Of a stretch of 64,000 nt of DNA, positions 1-10,700 are shown piece after piece. The translations under genes were made by a program, and so were the position numbers. Each line of letters opens with the position of its first letter. Position 1 is the first letter of the stretch. Source of the DNA: Bacteroidia bacterium (lineage in GTDB: Bacteria; Bacteroidota; Bacteroidia; Bacteroidales; Paludibacteraceae). Location: assembly GCA_009929375.1 (NCBI GenBank), contig SAAO01000016.1, positions 1 to 64,000 on the forward strand, written 5' to 3'. Under the pieces are notes generated by a model. The model saw nothing but the letters and a program-made list of their open reading frames with translations. It was not told the origin of the DNA and did not search any database.

Positions 1-213
1 GCCGGTTGTGAACACAATTACGATTTACTTGTAAAAAATACCTGGCTTATTCTTTCGGGTTGGTATGGATTTTCGATGATATTTAAAAATACAAAATACG
101 CAATCACCAAAGAAGAATTTTTCTTTTCCATTTGGAACATGTATGTATATCATTTAACTGAATCTGGAAAAGAAATCGTTCGAAAATCATATGCTGATTT
201 AATTGAAAATTAA
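1..213 (+). CDS. C-terminal fragment of an unidentified protein
   Basis: Frame 1 is open from the first base of the window to a TAA at 211-213 and gives 70 residues. The start lies outside the window. The fragment is rich in aromatic residues and looks helical, with segments such as NTWLILSGWYGF and SIWNMYVYHLTESGK. Length and style are compatible with the C-terminal ligand-binding half of a TetR-type regulator, but no DNA-binding part is visible, so this is only a guess. Coding character is supported by the long open frame and the hydrophobic periodicity. No terminator was seen between it and the next ORF. Confidence 0.55.
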   Translation, partial: AGCEHNYDLLVKNTWLILSGWYGFSMIFKNTKYAITKEEFFFSIWNMYVYHLTESGKEIVRKSYADLIEN

Positions 214-224
214 TTGTATTTCTT

Positions 225-413
225 ATGTTCATTGATTCAAAACTAAAAAAAATAAGGATATTCACCTATATATTTGCAGTAATATCTTCATTAATTGTAA
301 ATATAAATGCACAAACAGTAAAATATGCACCAGCCTGGTTTGGCCCCAACGCCAATCCTGTACCCGAATTTACCGATGGGCGTATTCCAGACCAAACGGA
401 TATGCTATCATAA
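225..413 (+). pseudogene. Truncated secreted or outer-membrane protein (N-terminus only)
   Basis: A 62-residue ORF starts with a typical signal peptide (charged start, hydrophobic IFTYIFAVISSLIV, cleavage near NAQ). It continues into an apparently mature segment, KYAPAWFGPNANPVPEFTDG, and stops at once. That motif looks like the beginning of a much larger Bacteroidetes surface or outer-membrane protein. No continuation was found in the other frames before the convergent LuxR-type gene ending at 498. I infer that it is a remnant left by a deletion or rearrangement. A genuine small secreted peptide is the alternative. Confidence 0.5.
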
Positions 414-497
414 AACACTAAGCTTCGCGTACGTTCGACGGGATTTTGCTCATTTAAAGGACATAGCTACGAGGTCAGGAAAGCAGAAAGTATCTTG

Positions 498-1550
498 CTA
501 TATTGCACCCTTATTGATATTAGAATTTGAGTTTGTCGATACAAATTCAATCAGAGATTTATTGTCGGGGATATTCAGTTTTTTTCGTATGTTTTTCCGG
601 TGCCACTTCACGCTCTCGACGCTCAGCCCTTGTTTTTCGGCAATTTCTTTTGAAGAAAGTCGCAGTCTGATCAGAGAGCAGATATATTGTTCTTTGGCTG
701 TGAGTTGTGGGTATTTCGATGTTAGTCCGGCAATAAACTCCACATCAGTGTGTTTTTGCCAGCGTGCATTCTCGCTGTTTTCGGCATTATAAAGAAAAAG
801 ATGACATCTTTTTTTAAGCGATAAAAGTTCATTCTTTATTTCATTTGCATTTTCAAGTTTCAGAATCCCGTTCATTTTTTCACTCAATTCATTCAACAAT
901 TGTATATCCGATTGTTGAATTACTGATAAGAACTGATTGCGTTTATTCTCTTCATCAATTTTAAAATTCAGAATCTTTTTCTCGGCCTCTTTTAGTTGTT
1001 CCTTCTCATCTTCAGTTTTCTTTATAAAGGTATTTATCTGCCTGAACACAATATAAATGACCACCGGAACCACAATAAAAGTAAAAATATTGATATAGTC
1101 GATATAGAAAAAGCCCTGATGAGCAGCAAAGCGCAATGAAGTGATCAGATAAAGTGCAAGATTAAGTCCTCCCAGATAAAGCACGTGAATGCCCATACCT
1201 GTAAGTGCTGTAAAGAAGATGTAAATGACACAGCAATACGTTTTTGAAAAATAATAAAGTGTTTCTGTATTGTTGATTGCCGGATCGACTATGCCAGGAA
1301 CGTAGAAAAACACCGTGAAAGTATAGCTGTATATTAGTAGCAGATAACGTGGCGAAATCCGTCGGAAAAGAAACAGAGTATATGCCAGAACTGCCACAGT
1401 CAGGATGGGATAGTTCAGATGACTTATCCATACCGGATGTCCGAACGCAGGCGTTTTTAAGTCGATTACAATTCCTATTGCGCTTATAATAAAAATCCAG
1501 TGCGCAATTTTATCAATTGTTTGATGAAAATATGTTCTGTAACCGCTCAT
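498..1550 (-). CDS. Membrane-bound LuxR-type transcriptional regulator
   Basis: The 350-residue protein has about six hydrophobic helices in its first 175 residues and a charged coiled-coil stretch near residues 170-205 (INTFIKKTEDEKEQLKEAEK). A GerE/LuxR helix-turn-helix follows at about residues 283-327, with LTAKEQYICSLIRLRLSSKE, then SVESVKWHR and IRKKLNI. No receiver domain is present. It is therefore probably a one-component regulator that senses through its membrane part and binds DNA in the cytoplasm. It is transcribed away from the giant secreted-protein gene, with 197 bp between the two starts, so that gene is a reasonable but unproven target. An exact Bacteroidetes promoter lies just upstream (1576-1605). 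The ligand is unknown. Confidence 0.85.
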   Translation of the reverse strand: MSGYRTYFHQTIDKIAHWIFIISAIGIVIDLKTPAFGHPVWISHLNYPILTVAVLAYTLFLFRRISPRYLLLIYSYTFTVFFYVPGIVDPAINNTETLYYFSKTYCCVIYIFFTALTGMGIHVLYLGGLNLALYLITSLRFAAHQGFFYIDYINIFTFIVVPVVIYIVFRQINTFIKKTEDEKEQLKEAEKKILNFKIDEENKRNQFLSVIQQSDIQLLNELSEKMNGILKLENANEIKNELLSLKKRCHLFLYNAENSENARWQKHTDVEFIAGLTSKYPQLTAKEQYICSLIRLRLSSKEIAEKQGLSVESVKWHRKNIRKKLNIPDNKSLIEFVSTNSNSNINKGAI

Positions 1551-1575
1551 ATGATATGTAACTTTTTCAGTGCAA

Positions 1576-1605
1576 CAAAATTAGCATTTTTTACTACAAA
1601 CGCAA
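1576..1605 (-). promoter_or_regulatory. Promoter of the LuxR-type regulator gene
   Basis: Read on the minus strand, TTG is followed after 19 bases by TAATTTTG, which matches the Bacteroidetes consensus TTG-N19-21-TAnnTTTG. The predicted start of transcription is about 17 bases before the ATG at 1550, so the leader is very short. Confidence 0.75.
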
Positions 1606-1747
1606 AACCACCCCTTAACTACCCCCTGAAAATTGCTGTAAAACAACTAAATGTGTTTTCTTTATGCTTTGTTTATAAAAAGCTTAATACAGGAGTTTAC
1701 AGCTCCACATATTTTCCAGTTTCCCCCACCAACAAAAAACTTACGTC

Positions 1748-4700
1748 ATGCAAAACAAAACTACCCAATTGCTTTATTGTCTGTGCTTTGTGATGTTATT
1801 TACAAGTGCAGTTAAATCACATGCAGCAGATACCGAATTGTGGTTAAAGTCCGGATTCAGGGCCACAGCTTTCGATGGAGGCTCCGGAACTCAAACCGAT
1901 CCTTACCGTATTGCTAATGCGGGTCAGTTGGCATACCTGGCTTATCTGGTAAACGAATATAGCGGCACAATCTACAACTCACAGGGCAAATATTATCAAC
2001 TGGTAAGCGATATTGACCTTGGAGCTCACCTCTGGGAACCGATTGGATTCTGGAGTGATTATTCGTCGCAACCTACAAAAACATTCAATGGGATTTTTGA
2101 TGGGAATGGATTTATCATCAAAAACATGACAATTAAGGACGGCACAAGAGGATTCGACACTTATTCAATTTATCATGGAAGGGGTCAGAATATGTGTCTG
2201 GGTTTGTTTGGAACAATACGAGGAAATGTAACCGTGAAAAATATATTTTTCGAAAATGCGATCATTGAGGCAAAGAAAACATATCATGGAGGAGTAGTTG
2301 CCGGTGATATCAGTTTAAGTTTTACAGTAAATATTGAAAACTGTCATGTAAAAAACTCTAAGATTGGTGTATTGGATACCTTTGGAGGTCTGGTAGGTAA
2401 AATTGAAGGAGCTACAGTGAATCTGCGTGCATCATCGGTGAGAAATACGATTATTGATTCTTATCAAATGGAAGGTGGTGGTAACGATGCGGGCGGTTTG
2501 GTTGGCACATTGCGAAATGGAACTCTGAACATGTCCGATTGTTTGTTTGCAGGGAAATTGCTTATGAACGATGGCGGTAAAAATGCTTCTTTCGGAGGAA
2601 TTCTCGGCTGGCTACAGGCCGGAGTTTTTAATGTGAAAAGAGTTGTGCAGATGGGACATTTCGATTATGGAGGAATTGCAGGTCCCGGCTATCGCGGTCT
2701 TCTTGTGGGCGATTACAGCAGTTCTGCCGTAAGAAAAATGAGTGGAACAAATTTTGGTTGGGGGGTAACGGTACCTGACGATAATGTAATATGGATTGTG
2801 GGCATTAAAAACTTTAATCCTTCGAATATCGCCAAAAGAACAAGTATCGCTGAAATTAAGAAACTCGACTTAAATGCAGACGAAAATACGGGCGAAAAAA
2901 TATGGTACCTGGACGCCAATGATTCGCTTCGAAACGATGGTCAGGCATTTTTCAGACGACCAAAATACCTGAATGCCGAAGTGCTTAAAGAAACTGGGCG
3001 AATAAAACTCAGCTGGACACAAAGCGTGGGTTGCGAAACAACCAGCCCACAACCTTTCTCTTTGCAAATGAGAAGGGTTGGCGAATCGCAATGGCGTGAG
3101 GTGGTTATAAAAAAAGGTCATCTGAATTATTCCGACACCATATCCCGAACGATTGAAATTCAATATCCTGACATAAACAAAGCTGCTGCCGAATATGAAT
3201 TTCGTATCAGACGGGCCGATGTGGCATGGGATAATGATATTCTCCTGTCGAAAACAAAACTGGCATTACCGGCATATCCTGTTCCGGTAAATCCGGTGGT
3301 ATTACCCATCAAAAACACAGATTCGGACATTACTCTGAGGTGGAATTTAGTTCAGCCTGCCACTACAGATTCTCCGACAGGGGATTATGTAATTGAATGG
3401 AGCTTTGATGGAAATCAGTGGAACGCAATCAACTCACTAACAAAGGGAAACCTGACTGTTGACTTAAACAAAACAACTCAGGAAATAGCTTTTGCATATC
3501 CTGAAGCCATGCTGAATAAGGGTATCAAAAATGTGCAATTCAGAATAAGAAGAGCTAATTTTGAATGGAATGAAATGGTCAATGGAGTTAGTTCAACTGC
3601 CAAAACATCCTATGCTGAATTAAATACAAACATCGTAAAATTTAAAGGAATTTATGCTGAAGGAAGCAGTTCCGGAATTAAGGTGTTGTGGGAACAGGAC
3701 AATGGACGGCTGAATGATACCTGGTATTTCCGTCTTTACCGGAAAAATGTCGATCAGGCAGACTTTGACTATTCAGCAAATTTTGTCGATCAGGTCAGGG
3801 TAAGCGCTATTGGGAGCAATCTTTCCATTATGGATAATTATCTGACAGAATCGTGTATTCCTTTTCATTATCAGGTAAGGCTCGAAGAAGGGGACGATTA
3901 TAATACGGCAGTCGTAAAATCCGAATCGGCTGTAATGAAAAACCCCGATGTGGTTAAACTGTTTGAGGCCAAAGGTAATATTGAGTCGGTAAGTGTTTCG
4001 AAAGGGTTTTTCAACGACCGCGTAGTTGTGAAATGGAAGGTTACTGCAGGAAACACTTTTAGCCGTTATAGCATTACCCGCAGAATGATAGATGCTGAAA
4101 ATGCCGGTACCGAAAGCCTTCACGAATTTGTACCGGTTTCGGCGCATACCACTCAGTATTCGTATATCGACAATTCAGCTATTCCCGGTATCTATTATAG
4201 TTATGAGGTAAAAGCATGGAACGATTGTGGCGACAGATCGACCGAGAGTGCTAAAATGAGCAGCATCGGATTTATACAGCCTTTGGGTGTGGTCAGCGGA
4301 AAAGTTACATTCGAAGGTGGAAATGCGGTAAGTGGCGTTTCGGTTATTGTCGAAAGCGATGCTTCATCGCAGTATGCCAACCGGTCGTTGCCCTTCAGTA
4401 CTGAACTCGACAATCATGTAAAATTACCTTTCAAAGCGGATTTATGGTCACCTACAGCATTTACAACTCAGTTCTGGATACGTGAAACCAGAACCGACTA
4501 CAATGCATCTTACTTTTCGGCTAAATATCGTTATGCACTCCGCGCCGATAGTACAACAGCCTATAAACTTACTTTCGACACATGGGATGGCGTAAGTACA
4601 ACTGATTTCTACGACGATGGCCGGTATAGTTTCATTTTCAATTATAAATTACCACTGAACGAATGGGTACATGTGACTGTGAGCTATGCCGTTTCTGAAA

Positions 4701-7700
4701 ATTCCGGAACAGCAAAGTTATATATCAATGGCAAACATTTCGAAACCATAACGCAGGTATATGAAAATATGGTGTCAGGCTTCATGACTGATGCCATTTA
4801 CTCCGGAGCTTATCCTGGAGTGGAGGACATTTTTATCGGAAGTACTTATCTGAGTGATGTTTATTATTATAATCAAAACCAGCACGCTCAAAAAGCTCAG
4901 AAACAGAGAAGTAATTATACACAGAATAATTACAATCCAAATCCTTATATTGAAATAAAATATAATCTGAATGCATATCTGGATGAGTTCCGATTCTGGA
5001 AAACTGCTCTTGATTCTGCGACAATTCTTTCGAACTACGACAGTTATTTGTCCGGAAAAGAAGCAAATCTGTCGTTGTATTACCGATTCAACGAACCAAT
5101 GATTCAGGAGGTTTTCGATATTTCGGGACGAAATGGTGTTTTCAACGAAAATCACGGTAAAATGATATCCTCCTCATTGTTGCGGTCGGCTGTGTATGTT
5201 CCACCATGTTACAACAAAGCCACTACGGATGTGAATGGAAATTACCTGATCACCACAATTCCTTACACCGGCGAAGGCTCGACAGCCATATTAAAACCAC
5301 TTTTGGGAATACATAAATTCAGTCCCGGCAATAAACCACTGTTCTTCAGTCAGGCGTCTGCTACCTACAACAATGTGGATTTTACAGATGTTTCTGCCTT
5401 CAAAGTGCAGGGAAAAGTTGTTTACGAAGGTAGCAATTATCCTGTGTCTGGTTGTAGTTTCCGTATCGATGGAACGCAGGCTACAGTGGGCGGACAGGTT
5501 GTCACCACTGATGCTGAAGGGAAATTCACGCTTTCAGTGCCTATAGGTAAGCACACACTGCAAATTGAGAAAAGCGGACATGTTTTTGCCAACAACGGTT
5601 TTGCTCAGATAAAGAAATCGAACATGATCGATTTTCAGGATGATATTACTGAAATGAACTTTGTTGACAAAACAAAAGTGAAGCTGATTGGCCGTGTTAC
5701 CGGCGGTTTGAAGGAAAACGATAAAGTGCTTGGCTTTGGCGAATCATTGAACAATATCGGAGTGGACTCAATCACACTGATAAACACAAAATCAGATCAG
5801 TACGATTTGCGTCTGGCCGAAAGCGACAGTACAGCGATAATGAATCATAACAACGGAGAATGGAAACGGACAGGTGTTTTATCGAATGACACTTCAATTG
5901 TAAAATATCAGAAAGATAAAGTAACAATACATGTGAGTCCGAAAACAGGAGAATTTGTAGCATGGCTTATTCCTGAAAAATTCAGTATCGACGATATCAA
6001 CGTGAAAACTGCCGATGGAAAAATGACCATTTACAATCAGCAGGCTCAACTTGACTTAAGCAACAAGGCTGTTCCCAACGATTCGTATATGCAAACAGAA
6101 GTCCGCACCTGGACCGATTCAGTATTTGTAACGGACAAAAAAGGAATGGTGGATCACTGGGAATACAGCGAAAAGTCGGATACGGTACGCTACCATGACA
6201 AATGGCAATGGTACTATCAGTCGACACCAACTTTCAGTATGCAGCAAATTGTGAATAGCGAAGTGGTGCCTTATCTTGGCGAAAAGACCTTTGTAGTCAG
6301 AGATCAGCTTACCGGACAGACGGATACATTGCAGCTTGCCACAGTTCACGCGAACGATTCGGCTTCCTATCTTTTCGGAAAACCTGTTTTCCGTCAGGGA
6401 AATGCTTATACAATGTATTTCAAGGCATACGAAGAATACATAAATTACTCAGCCGGGACAGCCAGCCCGGTAATAACACATACAGCTGTTACCGGTACTG
6501 TAAATGTGGATAATACTATTGCACTTAAGCAGGAAGGACAAAACGGAAACATAGTTGGTGTGGAACTTGACGAACAGGGAACAGCAAAATATACATTCGT
6601 AGGTGGTTTGCCCGACCTTACTACAGCTCAGAATCAGATTTCAGCCACTGTGCAGATTGGAAACTTCAGTTATTACTGGAATCGTGGCAGTGATCCTGTG
6701 ACGGCCTGGCATCTTGGCGAAAAAAGTACAGGAACCGACTTTATGACTTCAGGTCCTAATGAAATCGATATGGTTTTACACGATCCGCCGGGAAGTTCCA
6801 GTTATTCATATATTGAAAAAGGAAGTAAAATGTCTTCAACCACAACTACTTCTGTGGATAATGAAGTGCTGAAGGAGCTGAATGCAACGCTCGATTTCGG
6901 AGCTGAAATCACAATGTTTGTGGGTGTTTGGGGTGGTTTTGGCGGAGGCGTAATGGCTGGTGTGGTCGAAACTGCTGAGACAAAATTAGATGTCAAAACA
7001 GGAATCAAAAGCGAGCAAAAGTGGAATAAATCAAACGAGAAAACCAAAACCACAACATTCTCCGAACGTTTGAGTACTTCTGACGATCCTTTGTATGTGG
7101 GACATTTGGGTGATGTGTTTATTGGCAATTCCACTAATATTCAGTATGGCCTCACGAATGGCGTAAGTATAACAAAAGGAGATGTGGAAACTACGCCCTG
7201 GGCAAAAGCCGGTGCTGATTCGGTGTATAAAATTGCTCCTTCTGCAAGTATCGCATACGGTCAGACTTTTGCTACACGCTTTGTGTTTACACAGGTTGAA
7301 CTTGAGCAAATTATGATTCCGAAATGGAAAAATGCGATAAATCTTTTGCTGAAAGATAAAGGTACTGTGGTTGATTTGAACCAGATAGAGAGACCTGTAT
7401 ACGTGTCAAAACTGTTGCGCGACGACGTCAACTTTGGCAAAATGAATACCGATAAATCAGCATTTAAGACGCTTGCAACACCGCTGAGTCCTTACGATGG
7501 ACCAAGTTATACAATTTATTTCCCTGCAAGCTGGGGAGATGGTAACCCATGGACAGAATTCGGATTGGAAAAACATAAAACTTTTCAGGATTCAATAGTG
7601 TGGGCAAATAATCAGATAAATGGCTGGACCAAAGCACTTGCAGAGAGCGAAAGATCGAAAGTACAAATGCGACAGGCCGGAAACTACAGTTTCGGAGGTG

Positions 7701-10700
7701 GCAGCGAAATGGAATATTCGATTGAATCCACACAATCGAAATCTTACACAAGTTCATTTACATGGGTACTTTCTCCTTCGCTGGGATTAACCACCGGTAT
7801 GGAAATTAAAGGAATCGGAACTGAAATTGAAACATCAATTGAATATACACACAGTGAAGCTCAAACCGGAACCGATGAAGCCGAATATACCGTAAATAGT
7901 GGTTTTGTTTTGAAAGAAGATGGCTTTGGCGACGAAATCAGTGTGGATTACGGTGTGACCGATTTGGGAGCTTTTGCCTTTAAATCGCGTGGCGGTCGTA
8001 CTTCATGTCCTCACGAGGCCGAAGTGCGTTCACAGTATTTCGAACCGGGTAAGCATATACTCAGCGAAGGTACAATGCAAATAGAAGTACCTAAAATCGA
8101 TGTCTATGGCCCGGCTAAAGTATTGAATGTGCCTGCCAACAAAGCAGCATCATTTAAACTTCAGATGAAAAACGAATCCGAGACGAATGACGATGTGTGG
8201 TTCCAGCTGATTGTAGATGAAGAAACAAATCCTGATGGAGCCGAACTGCAAATCGATGGTGGAATTATCGGAAACGGACGTACGTTCCTGGTGAAAGCCG
8301 GCGAAGTGCTTACCAAAACATTATTCGTAAGTAAAGGAAGCGTTGATGTGTACAACAATATCGGACTTGTTCTGCGATCGACCTGTCAGAACGATCCGAC
8401 TGATTTTCTGCCCGATATTGCCGATACAACATGGGTTTCGGTGGAATTTATCCCGGCCTGCAGCGAAGTGGCTATCAAGGAACCGGTAAATAACTGGATT
8501 GTAAATACGCAGAATCAGTCAGGCGATACCTTACAGATTGTGATTGACAGCTATGATGTGAACTTCCCCAATTTTGGTTATATAAGGCTGGAATACAGAC
8601 CCACAAGTTCGCCTTCGTGGAGTACAATTACTACATTCTATCCCCAGGCATTGTATGCAAATGCACAGGGTGTAAAGGAAAATATCGGTAGCCGTTCCTC
8701 TTTGGTTTACAAGTGGAAAGTTCCACAAGATGGACCTTATGAGTTACGTGCAACAACTGCTTCGGTCAATATTGATTCTGAAAATAAAATTGTGGGTAGC
8801 CCGCTTTCTACCTATTCTTCCGATGCGGTAAGTGGTTATGTCGATTTCTCAAGACCAAAATCATTGGGAACTCCATTACCATCAAATGGAATTCTGACTT
8901 CTGACGGTGAAATATCCATTACTTTCAACGAAAAAATTCAGAATGTGTACGAAAGTATGATCAGTGTTCAGGCTTCGTTGAACAAGGGTGAAACCGACCA
9001 TAGCCGCGCTGTGAAATTTACAGGCGGACAGCCGGCTTACACCGAAGCGGGCATTGCACTTGCTAACAGGTCGTTTAGCTTCGAAAGCTTCTATAACCGT
9101 AAAGCCGGAACTGCCGGAACGCTTTTGGCACATGGTGATGGTCTTTCGGTAGGGTTCAACAGTGCTAACAAACTTGTAGTCACTGTTCAGGGTGTCACAT
9201 ACACATCAACAAATACTCTTCCGTCTGACGAATGGTGCTATTTAGCTTTCAGTTACAATAATACAAGCAGATATTTTGATGTTTATCATTATTCCGGAAG
9301 TATTTCGTCAAAACTCGGATTCGACAAAACAACGCAGCTAAATCAGACATACAGTGGTTTGGGAAGATTGTTTGTGGGTGCAAATCTGAATGTAAATATG
9401 CACGAATTATCACTTTGGACTAAGGATATGTCGAGCATCAACGACCATCACATGTATTCGGCCAAAACAGGCAAAGAACTGAATATGGTGGGTTACTGGC
9501 CTATGAACGAAGGTCATGGCAGTATAAATACCGATAAAGCCCGCAGTCGCCATCTCATATTGCCATCATCTCAAATGTGGTACAGCAATTTTGGAAACTA
9601 TGCCGTGCATTTCAATGGTAGTAATTATGTGGAAGTTCCGGCTGCAAATGTGGCGCTTCTCGAGCAGGATAATTTTGCCATAGAGTTTTGGTTCAATGGT
9701 GAAAAGCAGTCAAATGCAACACTTTTCTCTTGTGGTGATGGTGTTCTGGATATTGAACCGTCAAAAAAAATGTCGGTGGCATTTGATGAAAACAGTAAAC
9801 TAAGCTTGCGCACCAATGGTGTGGCTTATGTCCTGTCCGACAGTAATTATCTCGATAATACCTGGCATCATTTTGCATTGAATGTGCTTCGCAACGGAAG
9901 TACTGTGGCTTATATCGATGGTGAGGCTGTCAGACAATTGCCTCCGACTGCTGTGAAATGGGTTAACGGCGATAAATACCTTTTGGGAGCAAACAATTAT
10001 CGTTCAGCTACCGAAATGAACAATGTCGGAAAGTATTTCAAAGGTGCAATTGATGAATTCCGTTTCTGGAAATCGACACTTACAGCGGGAGCAATTCGTT
10101 CCGATATCTACAACCGTCTTACCGGAAGTGAAGATGGATTGCTGGTTTACATTCCATTCGACAGACTGGCAATTGAAAGCGGTATGCTTGTCGCTTATGA
10201 TTCCTGGACCGATGCAGTGACCGATTCTTTGTTGGTAAATCCCGTGAATGGAGCTGTGGCTTCGGATACAAATGCTCCTACGCTTCAGGTGGAACGTCCG
10301 TTGCAAAATGTGCCTTTCAGCTTTGTGGCTTCCGATAATAAAATTGTAATTACGCCTACAGCCAATGCGGCCGATATTGAGGGTACAACGCTCGAAATCC
10401 GTGTGAAAGATGTAAAGGATTTGCACGACAATCTGGTGCAGCCTGTTTCGTGGATAGCTTATGTCAATAATAATTCGCTGCTATGGAGTGAACAGAATAT
10501 CAGTATCTCCAAAGAAATGCTTGTTCCGCGACAGTTTAGCGTCAGCATTTCAAATCAGTCGGCTACCAACGAAAACTGGTCGGTTAAAGAACTTCCGGGC
10601 TGGTTAACCGTTTCGAAAACACACGGAACGCTTAAACCACTGGCAACTGATTTGCTGACCTTTACAATCGATGAGGCACTTCCGATTGGAAGTTACGAGG

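Noticed and set aside
325-792. 155-codon plus-strand ORF
   Set aside because: It lies opposite the HTH-coding end of the LuxR-type gene, and its translation has no family character.
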